64,000 bases of DNA from Pseudobdellovibrionaceae bacterium (GTDB lineage: Bacteria; Bdellovibrionota; Bdellovibrionia; Bdellovibrionales; Bdellovibrionaceae): assembly GCA_016785955.1 (NCBI GenBank), contig JAEUWH010000066.1, positions 1 through 64,000 on the forward strand, read 5' to 3'. Position numbers and translations under genes: made by a program. Of the stretch, positions 40,954 to 49,485 are shown one piece after another; the stretch's first letter is position 1; every line of letters begins with the position of its first letter. The notes under the pieces were generated by a model. That model did no database searches. It saw only the letters and a program-made list of their open reading frames with translations, and was not told where the DNA came from.

Positions 40954-41559
40954 CTACTTTTTGACCACACCGTTTTTGTAGATGTTATAATATTCTATAG
41001 CGCTGACAACACTTAAAAGGGACGATACCCAGATAAGGCCATACCCAATATGCCCCACCCATTTAAAGAATTCTAAAAAGTAGTCAGCTTCATATTGGCC
41101 ATGGTACGATTTACCTAAAATCAATGCTGGAATAGCGCCCATTTGAAGGCCAGCCTTCCATTTTCCTGAACTCTTAGCGTCAATGATGATTTGGTCAGCA
41201 GAGGCGACGGCCCGAATGCCCCCGATAAATGTATCGCGAACGGTGAGTAGGATGACTACGTAGGGATCTAGGAAATCTTTATGAGTTAGAAAGATCAAAA
41301 CACCTAGGACTAGGATTTTATCGGTCACTGGGTCCATGAATTTGCCTAAATTGCTGACCAGCTTCCATTTGCGAGCAAAATAGCCATCAAAATAGTCAGT
41401 GATCGAACTGACGATGAATAAAACGGCAGCTAAAATCGCAAAAAAGAATTTTGATTGGTTAAGAAAGAAAATAATGAATGGTACAGCGTACACGCGACTC
41501 ATTGTGAGTTGCATAGGCAGATTTTGTTTCCAGCGAGGCAAATTGGGCGGCGTTGACAT
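40954..41559 (-). CDS. pgsA: CDP-diacylglycerol-glycerol-3-phosphate phosphatidyltransferase
   Basis: 201 aa with about five membrane helices. SITDYFDGYFARKWKLVS followed by NLGKFMDPVTDK is the complete CDP-alcohol phosphotransferase signature D-x2-D-G-x2-A-R-x8-G-x3-D-x3-D. MQLTMSRVYAVPFIIFFL is the usual PgsA N terminus. It makes phosphatidylglycerophosphate, the first committed step to phosphatidylglycerol and cardiolipin, in the inner membrane. First gene of the pgsA, small membrane protein, LEA lipoprotein operon. Confidence 0.93.
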   Translation of the reverse strand: MSTPPNLPRWKQNLPMQLTMSRVYAVPFIIFFLNQSKFFFAILAAVLFIVSSITDYFDGYFARKWKLVSNLGKFMDPVTDKILVLGVLIFLTHKDFLDPYVVILLTVRDTFIGGIRAVASADQIIIDAKSSGKWKAGLQMGAIPALILGKSYHGQYEADYFLEFFKWVGHIGYGLIWVSSLLSVVSAIEYYNIYKNGVVKK

Positions 41560-41663
41560 CCTCAGAGGTGTAGGTCAGTGGTGAGGTTTTGTCATGGGAT
41601 TTGTCATTTGCAAAAAGAAAATTGAAAAAAAGTATAAACGGTGTAAATTCCAAAGCCAAATTC

Positions 41664-42086
41664 ATGAAATCAAACCAGTTTTTTTCATACCAGCATCGCG
41701 TGCAATTCTATGAGACCGACACTATGGGAGTTGTCCATCATTCTAACTACTTGCGCTTTTGTGAAGAGGCCCGGGTGGCTTGGGCGCATTCGGCGGGGTT
41801 GATTGATTATCAAAAACCAGAAAGTGCGTCCCATTTTGCTGTTTTGGAAACCCGGGTTCGTCATCTTCGTCCCGCTTTTTTTGGGGATTCCCTGGTGGTG
41901 TTTTTACAGGTTAAGCTGGAAGGCATTCGTATTTTTTTTCAATATAAAATTCAAAACAAAGATGATGTTTTGGTTTTGGCGGAAACAACACATGTTCCGT
42001 TAGATAAAAATTTAAAACCGATGAGATTAACTAAAGAATTTAGAAAAATAATGGAGACACAAGTATGGAAAGAAATCTGGCTTTAG
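41664..42086 (+). CDS. YbgC-type acyl-CoA thioesterase
   Basis: 140 aa from ATG 41664, which gives the normal family N terminus. RVQFYETDTMGVVHHSNYLR contains the catalytic Asp of the hot-dog-fold 4HBT/YbgC family; RVRHLRPAFFGDSLVV is the second conserved block. It hydrolyses acyl-CoA thioesters; E. coli YbgC is associated with the Tol-Pal envelope system, but no tol genes are seen here. Its 3' end overlaps glpX by 22 nt, implying translational coupling. Confidence 0.9.
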   Translation: MKSNQFFSYQHRVQFYETDTMGVVHHSNYLRFCEEARVAWAHSAGLIDYQKPESASHFAVLETRVRHLRPAFFGDSLVVFLQVKLEGIRIFFQYKIQNKDDVLVLAETTHVPLDKNLKPMRLTKEFRKIMETQVWKEIWL

Positions 42087-43024
42087 AATTTGTTCGTGTG
42101 ACTGAGGCTGCGGCTTTGGCGAGTAGTCGTTGGATGGGGCGTGGCGATGAAAAAGCAGCAGATCAGGCGGCGGTGGATGCTATGAGGCGGGCATTTGATT
42201 CTGTACGCATCGATGGAACTGTGGTCATCGGCGAGGGCGAGCGGGACGAGGCGCCTATGCTGTACATAGGTGAAAAAGTTGGTTTCAAGGGTGATGATTC
42301 TCCTAAGATTGATATTGCGCTGGACCCCTTAGAAGGAACAACTATTTGTGCCACCGGAGGAGTTGGCTCGATCTCGGTTATTGCGCTGGCAGAGCAAGGA
42401 AACTTTTTGCATGCACCGGATACCTATATGGATAAAATTGCCTGTGGCCCAGCGGCTAAAGGTATGATTGATATTGATAAGAGTCCGACTGAAAATATTC
42501 ATCGAGTGGCGGATGCTTTGAAGAAACCCGTGGAGGATGTGACGGTTGTAATTTTAGATCGTCCTCGACATAAAGAGCTTATTGCCGAGGCTCGTAAAAC
42601 GGGTGCGCGTATTCATTTGATTGGTGATGGGGATGTTTCCGCGGCGGTTGCGGCGGCTTGGCCTGATTCGGGCATTGATTTGTTGTTAGGGATTGGCGGC
42701 GCGCCGGAGGGTGTGATATCCGCGGCGGCGATGCAATGTTTGGGTGGTGATTTTCAAGGGCGGTTGAAGTTCCGCAATGAAGAGGAAAAAAGTCGAGCGC
42801 TTAAGATGGGTATTAAAAATTTAGATCAAAAATACACGATTAATGATTTGGCTCGAGGAAGCGTGATGTTTTGTGCCACTGGGGTGACGGATGGGCCTTT
42901 GTTAAAAGGTGTAAAAACTCTGCCTAAAAGCATGGCGCGAACTCATAGTATTGTGATGCGATCAAAAACGGGAACTATTCGTACCATCGAGACACTTCAT
43001 AATTTAGCTGTGAAACCCTTTTAA
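42065..43024 (+). CDS. glpX: Class II fructose-1,6-bisphosphatase
   Basis: 319 aa, full length. FVRVTEAAALASSRWMGRG, GEGERDEAPMLYIGE and DIALDPLEGTTICATGG are the signature blocks of GlpX, with the metal-binding Asp and Glu residues of the lithium-sensitive phosphatase fold. It removes phosphate from fructose-1,6-bisphosphate in gluconeogenesis, which suits a bacterium living on amino acids and lipids. GGAG stands 8 nt before the ATG, which lies inside the thioesterase gene. Confidence 0.95.
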   Translation: MERNLALEFVRVTEAAALASSRWMGRGDEKAADQAAVDAMRRAFDSVRIDGTVVIGEGERDEAPMLYIGEKVGFKGDDSPKIDIALDPLEGTTICATGGVGSISVIALAEQGNFLHAPDTYMDKIACGPAAKGMIDIDKSPTENIHRVADALKKPVEDVTVVILDRPRHKELIAEARKTGARIHLIGDGDVSAAVAAAWPDSGIDLLLGIGGAPEGVISAAAMQCLGGDFQGRLKFRNEEEKSRALKMGIKNLDQKYTINDLARGSVMFCATGVTDGPLLKGVKTLPKSMARTHSIVMRSKTGTIRTIETLHNLAVKPF

Positions 43025-43088
43025 AAGACCATTTAAAGACATTGTAGTTTAAGTTGACTTCGACTTTCGGTGTAATCAGAATTAGGGC

Positions 43089-43532
43089 ATGGCAAAAGCA
43101 CAGACAAGCGAAGTCTTTAAATGTACGGCGGAACAGCTTTATAAAATTGTTACGGACTATTCCAAGTACCCCGAGTTTTTGAGCGAAGTTAAAAAGTGTG
43201 AAGTGATTAAAACAGAGGGTAATAAAAAACTTGTTGAGTATCATGTTTCGATGATTAAATCCTTCAGTTATCGCCTGCAAATGGTTGAAAATTATGTTGA
43301 AAATGGGGCGTCGACAGTGACGTGGGATTTTATTTCGGGAGATGTTTTTAAAAGTCAGAAAGGTGGCTGGAAAATTGAACCGGAAGGTGGTCAGTGTCGA
43401 GCGACTTATGATGTGGAGGCGACATTTGGCATTTTCGTTCCGGGTCCGATTGCCAATACACTGGTCAGTGTGAGTCTGCCAAACATGATTTCTAGTTACC
43501 ATAAAAGGATTCAGCAGCTTTATGGAAAATAG
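43089..43532 (+). CDS. RatA/COQ10-like START-domain protein
   Basis: 147 aa, no signal peptide. EVFKCTAEQLYKIVTDYSKY followed by PEFLSEVKKCEVI and the C-terminal ISSYHKRIQQLYG match the polyketide-cyclase/SRPBCC family that includes RatA (ribosome-association toxin) and COQ10 (quinone-binding). In bacteria lacking a RatB partner the role is more likely lipid or quinone binding. The next gene overlaps its end by 11 nt. Confidence 0.85.
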   Translation: MAKAQTSEVFKCTAEQLYKIVTDYSKYPEFLSEVKKCEVIKTEGNKKLVEYHVSMIKSFSYRLQMVENYVENGASTVTWDFISGDVFKSQKGGWKIEPEGGQCRATYDVEATFGIFVPGPIANTLVSVSLPNMISSYHKRIQQLYGK

Positions 43533-43917
43533 TGATTCTTCTAGTAAAAATGATAAAAAAAGTGAGGGCGGCCCCTCGCTAGAGGATGCTAAAGGATTGT
43601 TTTCAGAAACGCTGAAAAAAGTCTTTACGACGGGGGTGTCGGCGGCCTTCATGACGGAAGAGAGTATTCGTTCTTATTTGCAGGAACTAAAGTTGCCTAA
43701 AGAAATTCTAAATGTTCTTATTCAGAGTGCGAATAAATCAAAAGATGAAATCACTCAGCGAGTATCCAAAGAAATTATTGGTGTATTTAATAAGATTGAT
43801 TGGATCAGTGAATTAGGTAAATTTGCCGAGACTCATAAGTTTAAAATTAGTGCGGAAATAGATATTATAAAAAAAGAGCCTAAAATCGAAAAAATCGAAG
43901 TTGTTAAGCCCGAATAA
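43522..43917 (+). CDS. Small helical cytoplasmic protein of unknown function
   Basis: 131 aa without a signal peptide. A charged, disordered start (SSSKNDKKSEGGPS) is followed by helices resembling phasin-like or PHA-granule-associated proteins (LFSETLKKVFTTGVSAAFMT, RSYLQELKLPKEILNVLIQS) and a Lys/Glu-rich tail (KKEPKIEKIEVVKPE). It overlaps the RatA-like gene by 11 nt, so the two are co-translated. No firm family. Confidence 0.75.
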   Translation: MENSDSSSKNDKKSEGGPSLEDAKGLFSETLKKVFTTGVSAAFMTEESIRSYLQELKLPKEILNVLIQSANKSKDEITQRVSKEIIGVFNKIDWISELGKFAETHKFKISAEIDIIKKEPKIEKIEVVKPE

Positions 43918-44018
43918 CGCTGAAGATCTTGAAACTCGTTGTTAATCACGTCTACAATTTGTTTATCATTTTAATTTTATTATTTTTACAATTGTTTTAC
44001 TAGGGGAGCAGTATAGGT

Positions 44019-44501
44019 ATGAGAAATTTCGTAAAGATCTTAACAGGAGTATTAATTCTTTCAGAAATAGCTATGGCTAAAGATTTGGCGAGTCGATTAG
44101 GTGTGGGTGTTAAAAACAACTCGTCCGAAGATGTTCCAGCGGTGTCGGTGGTTTATTATCCAAATCATGATTTCGGTATCACAGGTGGTATTGGTATCGA
44201 TACGAAAAAAGATCAGTCTAAGTTTGTCGTCAATGGCGGCGTCCGTAAAGTTTTGTTTAAAGAAAATCAGCTTAATTTTTATTTTGGTGGTCAGTTGGGG
44301 CTCGTCAACTATGAAGGCGGTGGAGAGAAGCAAAATGGTTTTGAGCTAAATGCTATTTTTGGTGCCGAGTTTTTCTTTACGGGTTTGGATTCTTTAGGTT
44401 TTTCATTTGAAGGTGGCGCAGGAATTTCGTCGCTTAAAGATGTGCGTTTTAGAACTGTTGCCGATTCTCCGGTTCGCGCGGGGATTACATTTTATTTTTA
44501 A
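44019..44501 (+). CDS. Small outer-membrane beta-barrel-like protein
   Basis: 160 aa. Signal peptide of 20 residues (ending AMA). Alternating Gly/aromatic strands (FGITGGIGIDTKK, LNFYFGGQLGLVNYEGGG, GFELNAIFGAEFFFTG) and a terminal Phe (RAGITFYF) are the marks of a small transmembrane barrel recognised by the BAM machinery. Size suits an eight-stranded barrel. RidA follows 9 nt downstream behind its own ribosome site. Function unknown. Confidence 0.8.
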   Translation: MRNFVKILTGVLILSEIAMAKDLASRLGVGVKNNSSEDVPAVSVVYYPNHDFGITGGIGIDTKKDQSKFVVNGGVRKVLFKENQLNFYFGGQLGLVNYEGGGEKQNGFELNAIFGAEFFFTGLDSLGFSFEGGAGISSLKDVRFRTVADSPVRAGITFYF

Positions 44502-44510
44502 GGAGTGTTT

Positions 44511-44891
44511 ATGAAAAAAATAGTTGTGTCAGAGAATGCGCCAGCACCGATTGGTCCCTACAGTCAAGCCGTCCAGGCTGGGCCTTTTTTGTTTTGTTCG
44601 GGGCAGGTGGCTTTGGATCCAAAATCTGGGCAAGTGGTCAGTCCGGATGTGAAGGGGCAGACAGAACAAGTGATGAAAAATATTGAAGCTGTATTGACGG
44701 CGGGTGGGCTGAAGTTTGAGAATGTTGTTAAGACAACGATTTTTTTAACCTCGATGGGTGATTTTCCAATCGTCAATGAAATCTATGGCCGATTTTTTCC
44801 AACCAATCCGCCCGCGCGTTCGACGGTTGAAGTGCGTGGTTTGCCTAAGAATGTTCAAGTGGAAATTGAAGTTCTTGCTTATAAAGCATAA
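44511..44891 (+). CDS. ridA: RidA-family enamine/imine deaminase
   Basis: 126 aa from ATG 44511 (AAGGAG 5 nt upstream; the GTG at 44505 lies within that site). KIVVSENAPAPIGPYSQAVQ, FCSGQVALDP and PPARSTVEVRGLP with the active-site Arg, plus the final VEIEVLAYKA, are diagnostic. It hydrolyses reactive 2-aminoacrylate-type enamines from PLP enzymes. Its stop overlaps the following ATG (TAATG), so the pair is co-translated. Confidence 0.95.
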   Translation: MKKIVVSENAPAPIGPYSQAVQAGPFLFCSGQVALDPKSGQVVSPDVKGQTEQVMKNIEAVLTAGGLKFENVVKTTIFLTSMGDFPIVNEIYGRFFPTNPPARSTVEVRGLPKNVQVEIEVLAYKA

Positions 44892-45448
44892 TGAGACGAA
44901 AGGTATTTTTTTATTTTTCTCTCGCATTGATTATTGTTTTTATAGTCGTATTTTATTTTGAATATAAAGCGGTGAATTCAGTGAAGTCCACCGCTTGGAC
45001 TCAGGCACAAGACGCCGAATGTGGGATTGTGTTGACCGGGGGGCCGGGGCGTATTCGTGAAGGAATGGATCTGTTGGCGAATCGGAGTATCAAGAAGTTG
45101 ATCATTGCCGGGGTTAATCCTAACTCGGAAATCAAAGAAATTTTTCCATTATGGATTTACTATCCTGAGGTGGATGAGAAGGACGTTGTTCTAGAAAAAC
45201 GCAGTGAAACGACGTTTGGTAATGCTACGCAGAGTTTGCCCTTAGTTGAAATTTTGAATTGCCAAGATGTTTTGTTGATCACTTCGTCTTTGCATATGTA
45301 CCGTTCGAAGCGAACCTTCTATAGGGTTTTTCCAAAAATAATTGATATTAAGACTCACCTCCTTGGTCGTGGCAGCGAGTCTGAATCTGTCTTTGATCGG
45401 CTTCAGGAAACACTGAAGTCTTTGTTTTACTCTCTTTGGGCCTACTAG
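44891..45448 (+). CDS. DUF218 (YdcF/SanA/ElyC-type) membrane protein
   Basis: 185 aa. One N-terminal membrane helix (residues 5-22), then the DUF218 fold: CGIVLTGGPGRIREGMDLLA, KKLIIAGVNP, the TTFGNATQSLPLVE block and DVLLITSSLHMYRSKRTFYR. In E. coli this family (SanA, ElyC) affects envelope integrity and peptidoglycan precursor handling. Domain faces the periplasm. Co-translated with ridA. Confidence 0.85.
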   Translation: MRRKVFFYFSLALIIVFIVVFYFEYKAVNSVKSTAWTQAQDAECGIVLTGGPGRIREGMDLLANRSIKKLIIAGVNPNSEIKEIFPLWIYYPEVDEKDVVLEKRSETTFGNATQSLPLVEILNCQDVLLITSSLHMYRSKRTFYRVFPKIIDIKTHLLGRGSESESVFDRLQETLKSLFYSLWAY

Positions 45449-45554
45449 GACAGGCCCTAGTTCGTATATAAATGAGAAAATTTGAGTGATGGTCGCCTAA
45501 AGACTGGACTTCGGACGAGTTGGTTGTTCGAGGTGATATTCCGAACAGTACGAC

Positions 45555-46379
45555 ATGAATACTGTTTGGGGTCGCATAGAGTCTTTGGGTCGTTCAATTA
45601 CGGAAAATCTTGAGTATACATATAAGATTTTTTTAATGATCTATCTTTCTTTTCGTGCGGGTGTTTTGGATCAAACGCAAAGTTTTCGGCAGATACTTTC
45701 TGTGCTCGCAACGCAAATTTATTTCACTGGCTGGCAAGCGATGCCTTTGATTTCGATTTTGGCGTTAGGTACAGGTGGAATTTTGGTGATCCAGGGGATG
45801 AGTAATTTGACCCTGCTAGGTGGCACCGAAATGATTGGTAACTTAATCGTTGTGGTGCTTGTTCGTGAAATTGGTCCCTTGTTAACGGCGCTGGTGGTTA
45901 TCGCGCGCAGTGGAACAGCGGTCGCGACAGAAGTTGGCAATATGCGCGCGAATCGTGAAATCGAAGCCCTTGAATCGATGGGTATCAATCCCCTGAGTTT
46001 TATTGTATTCCCGCGTATTGTGGGTGGTGTGGTGAGTGTGTTGTGTCTGGCTTTCTATTTTATGCTGATTGCTATTATCGGTGGTTACCTGATCACTCAG
46101 TTTTTCAACAATATTCCATTCAGTTTTTACAGTGAAAGTATTTTAAGAGCTTTTGGTAAGGAAGATGTTGCGATCTTTTTGCTGAAGAACGGTTTTAGCG
46201 GCGTTATTATTTTTGTCGTCTCGTGTTTTCAGGGATTGAGCGTACAAAAAAGTCCACATGAGGTTCCGCAGGTCACGACTCAAGCGGTTGTGAAGAGTAT
46301 CATTTATGTGACCGTTTTTAATCTCGCCGTGACGGCCGTTGTTTATTTGAACCAACTAAAGAAATTAGGTGTTTTATGA
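45555..46379 (+). CDS. mlaE: MlaE-family ABC transporter permease
   Basis: 274 aa, about six membrane helices. GGTEMIGNLIVVVLVREIGP followed by LLTALVVIARSGTAVATEVG and MRANREIEALESMGINP are the MlaE signature. It forms the inner-membrane core of the phospholipid transport complex that maintains outer-membrane lipid asymmetry. The ATPase gene overlaps it by 4 nt (ATGA) and the MCE protein gene follows in the same way. Confidence 0.93.
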   Translation: MNTVWGRIESLGRSITENLEYTYKIFLMIYLSFRAGVLDQTQSFRQILSVLATQIYFTGWQAMPLISILALGTGGILVIQGMSNLTLLGGTEMIGNLIVVVLVREIGPLLTALVVIARSGTAVATEVGNMRANREIEALESMGINPLSFIVFPRIVGGVVSVLCLAFYFMLIAIIGGYLITQFFNNIPFSFYSESILRAFGKEDVAIFLLKNGFSGVIIFVVSCFQGLSVQKSPHEVPQVTTQAVVKSIIYVTVFNLAVTAVVYLNQLKKLGVL

Positions 46380-47107
46380 TCGAACTATCGGGGCAAGCGC
46401 CAATCATCAAAAGCTTGAAATTTGAAGGTCTGTTTTTCCAGCATGAAGCGAATGATCCCATTTTGATGAATGCTGATTTTGACTTTCCAACGAATGAAAA
46501 TGTCCTGATTCAATCGGTTCAGGGGGCTGGAAAGTCAACGTTGTTGCAGATACTGGGCGGATTAATTGTGCCTCAATCGGGTAAGTATTTAATCAACGAT
46601 TCGAGCATCGTGGATATGTCTTTTGAAGAGTTTCTTCCCTATCGGTTAGCGATTGGCTACACGTTTGACTACGGTGGTTTGATTAATAATCGCACGATTT
46701 ATGATAATTTGATGCTGCCGCTGCTTTACCATAAGATGGTAGAGGTGGAGGAAGCTAGTCGCCGTGTCATGGAAGTTTTGAAATATTTTGATTTGGAAAA
46801 GTTTAAGGACGAGCGCCCTGCGCATATTCCCGGTCGAGTTAGAAAGATTGCATGTCTGCTGCGTCCTATGATGACCCACCCTCAGGTTTTATTGCTTGAT
46901 GATCCCTCGGTGGGGTTGGGACAGGAAACTGCACTCAAGTTTATTGATTTAGTTAATAAACATCGCATCGAGCGGGGTCTGAAACATGTTTTTATTTCTT
47001 CGTATGATGAGAAGTTCATGAGTCATATTAGTCATGTCACGGTTCACCTGGATGGCGGATTGCTCTATGCTCATCCGTTAGATGGAAATAAGGCAGTCAG
47101 TTTATGA
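46376..47107 (+). CDS. mlaF: MlaF-like ABC ATPase with degenerate catalytic motifs
   Basis: 243 aa. Position between mlaE and mlaD fixes its identity, but the motifs are eroded. Walker A is SVQGAGKSTLL (first Gly replaced by Ser). The Q-loop GYTFDYGG has Asp for Gln. The signature is HIPGRVRKIACLL in place of LSGGM. Walker B reads VLLLDDPSVGLG (Asp for the catalytic Glu), and the H-loop is FISSYDEK (Tyr for His). The lysine that binds ATP phosphates remains. Hydrolysis is thus likely slow or absent. ATGA overlaps on both sides show co-translation. Confidence 0.88.
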   Translation: MIELSGQAPIIKSLKFEGLFFQHEANDPILMNADFDFPTNENVLIQSVQGAGKSTLLQILGGLIVPQSGKYLINDSSIVDMSFEEFLPYRLAIGYTFDYGGLINNRTIYDNLMLPLLYHKMVEVEEASRRVMEVLKYFDLEKFKDERPAHIPGRVRKIACLLRPMMTHPQVLLLDDPSVGLGQETALKFIDLVNKHRIERGLKHVFISSYDEKFMSHISHVTVHLDGGLLYAHPLDGNKAVSL

Positions 47108-48093
47108 AGGTTAAATTTAATAAGTTTGAACGAATTGCTGGTCTGTTTGTTCTGTTTGCCATAATTGGTTGTATGGTGATGGCCGTGAGTGTGGCGATTA
47201 AGCAAGGTTGGTTTGAGAATAAGATCAAGTTTGAATCGATATTCACGAATGCCGATGGTGTGCATTCGGGTACGACGGTGTTGATTGCGGGTCTTCGTGC
47301 GGGCAGTGTTGAAGAAGTTGAACTTCTTGGGAATAATAAAATTCGAGTGTCTTACTATGTTTTGGGGAAATTCAGCGAGCGTATTCGCGAGGATTCTAAG
47401 GCTCAACTGGTGCGACCGTTCGTAATTGGCGATCGTGTGTTAGAGCTTTCCGTGGGCAGTCCTGAAGCAAAAATCGCTCAAGAGGGTGTGTTGATTGATT
47501 CTGAAGAGACACTGGATTTGATGACATTGCTCAGTGGAAAGCGTTTGGGGACATCCTTAGAAAAAATTTCGGATATGTTAGGGAATTTACAGTTTTTGAT
47601 GGAGGCTTTTTTAGATCGTGATCGTACCCGTTCGATGTTGAATCTTTTTGATAAGCTGGATCCGCTGATGAGTAATATGAATAATATGTCTGAGGAAGTC
47701 ATTAAGCTGAGTCAGCAGTTGACGTACAAAGAGAATTTGAAGAAGACAATCTCGCAAACGGCCATCTTAACAAAAGAACTGAATGTTATTTTGCCTGAAC
47801 TAAATCGTCGGAATCCACAGTTGGCAAAAAATTTAGCACAACTTACGGGAAGTCTGGCGCAGATGACCGACGATTTTAAAGTGCTTACAAATTTGATGAA
47901 AGACTATGGTCCTCATGTTCCTGTCGTCGCCAAACGCGCTCTTGAAGCGTTGGATGAGGCGACTGTGTTGATGAAGGCGATGCAGAAGAATTTTTTCCTT
48001 CGTTCGTCCGTCAAAGAAGTGGCCGATGAAGAGGCTGCTGAGGTGGATCAGGGAACTCGTCAGCCGGCCCGTGAGAAAGGGAAAAAGCCATAA
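47104..48093 (+). CDS. mlaD: MlaD-family MCE-domain substrate-binding protein
   Basis: 329 aa. One N-terminal membrane anchor (residues 10-32) and an MCE domain (IFTNADGVHSGTTVLIAGLR, then AGSVEEVEL, near residues 40-120), followed by a long helical region (residues 150-300) longer than in E. coli MlaD (183 aa) and nearer to the tunnel-forming Mce types. It ends in a basic tail. It carries phospholipid between the inner membrane complex and the outer membrane. Third gene of the mla operon. Confidence 0.92.
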   Translation: MKVKFNKFERIAGLFVLFAIIGCMVMAVSVAIKQGWFENKIKFESIFTNADGVHSGTTVLIAGLRAGSVEEVELLGNNKIRVSYYVLGKFSERIREDSKAQLVRPFVIGDRVLELSVGSPEAKIAQEGVLIDSEETLDLMTLLSGKRLGTSLEKISDMLGNLQFLMEAFLDRDRTRSMLNLFDKLDPLMSNMNNMSEEVIKLSQQLTYKENLKKTISQTAILTKELNVILPELNRRNPQLAKNLAQLTGSLAQMTDDFKVLTNLMKDYGPHVPVVAKRALEALDEATVLMKAMQKNFFLRSSVKEVADEEAAEVDQGTRQPAREKGKKP

Positions 48094-48182
48094 TTCTGGC
48101 CGCCGCTCCGGGGCTTTAGAGTTTGTTGCCATCAAAGTCATTATCGGCTTGCCCTGGACGGGGGCATTCATTACGCTTAGCT

Positions 48183-49454
48183 ATGGTTTTTTTTCTATTT
48201 AAAAAGCTCATTTTATCTGATCGTGCGGGAAATTTGGTGCGCCGAATTTCTAAACTGTCGATGGTCAGTATTGGTGTATCGACCTTCGCTTTTTTATTAA
48301 TTCTATTTATCATGAACGGTATGAATAAAAGCATTGAGTCGCGCGTGATCGCTCTGGAGCCGCATCTGACGATTCTGCCCAAGAGTGCCGTTAGTTTTAA
48401 AGAAATGGAAGCGGATCCTTTGATCGGTAAACTGAAAGATTTAGGAGCCGAAAGACATTCTTTTTTTGACACCCAGGACGTGATTGTCCGCACGATGGAA
48501 GGGCAGTTCAAAGGGGCTATTGCGCAAGGATTTGTTCGTAAAAGTTTTGAAAATCTAAATTTAAGAATTCGTGAACAGAATGATAAGCATTTAAAGCGAA
48601 TATCTGCGGATTCGCAGATGTGGCAAGAAATGGACGTGCCCGAGTCTAACGAAATATTTATTGGTGTTGATTTGGCGCGGAGTCTGGGGGTTTTTGAGGG
48701 AGATTATTTAACTGTTCTGCCTCCGGAAAGTTTATTGTTGGCATCGGGAGCGGCGCCGACGTTCGAGAAAGTGCGCATCAAGAAAATTCTCTCTACAAAT
48801 TTGGCCGATTTGGATTCGCAGTATATTTTTTATATGCGCGATTTGACCTTGGGTTCACTGAAGGGTTCAATGAGTCGGCAAGTGGGTGTCGAGGTTTGGT
48901 TAAAAGACGCGATGGAGGCCGGTCAATTTAAAGATAGGTTGCAAGATTGGCTCGAGGATAAAAAATCACCGATTGCGTGGAATATCCAGACGTGGATGGA
49001 TCGTAACTCGGCTTTGTTTTATGCCTTGAAGCTGGAAAAATTTATGATTGGGGTCTTCTTGGGATTGGCGGGATTGATTGCTTCGTTTTCCATATTAACT
49101 GTGCTGGCATTGTTGATCTCGCAAAAGAAGCGCGATATAGCGATGCTTCGTACGTTGGGACTTTCGAAGCAAGCGGCCGTGCGGTACTTTATTCAAATCG
49201 GCGTGAGTCTGTCTATGGTGGGCGTTCTGATCGGGGCTGTCCTGGGGCTTTTGGTGGGGTATGTATTAGAGTGGCATCCGATCAACATTCTTCCTGATAT
49301 TTATTATGACTCAACAATACCGGCCAAAGTGAATTTAGTATTATTTGTGGCCGTGATACTGGTGACCACATTGATTGCTTTTGTGGGGTCTTATCTGCCC
49401 ACAAAGGCGATCGAGAAAATTTCGCCTTCTGAGGTCATGCGGATGAAGAATTAG
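48183..49454 (+). CDS. LolC/LolE-like (FtsX-type) ABC transporter permease
   Basis: 423 aa from ATG 48183; residues ahead of it in the longer frame are unlike the family. One N-terminal membrane helix (SMVSIGVSTFAFLLILFIMN), a periplasmic domain of about 230 residues, then three helices (FMIGVFLGLAGLIASFSI and following), ending SYLPTKAIEKISPSEVMRM, the usual LolC/E/FtsX tail. It would extract lipoproteins from the inner membrane with LolD, which is not in the window. It lies 90 nt after the mla operon and may be transcribed with it. Confidence 0.85.
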   Translation: MVFFLFKKLILSDRAGNLVRRISKLSMVSIGVSTFAFLLILFIMNGMNKSIESRVIALEPHLTILPKSAVSFKEMEADPLIGKLKDLGAERHSFFDTQDVIVRTMEGQFKGAIAQGFVRKSFENLNLRIREQNDKHLKRISADSQMWQEMDVPESNEIFIGVDLARSLGVFEGDYLTVLPPESLLLASGAAPTFEKVRIKKILSTNLADLDSQYIFYMRDLTLGSLKGSMSRQVGVEVWLKDAMEAGQFKDRLQDWLEDKKSPIAWNIQTWMDRNSALFYALKLEKFMIGVFLGLAGLIASFSILTVLALLISQKKRDIAMLRTLGLSKQAAVRYFIQIGVSLSMVGVLIGAVLGLLVGYVLEWHPINILPDIYYDSTIPAKVNLVLFVAVILVTTLIAFVGSYLPTKAIEKISPSEVMRMKN

Positions 49455-49485
49455 TCAATTTTTCTATGGAGTCTTTCGGCTTTAT

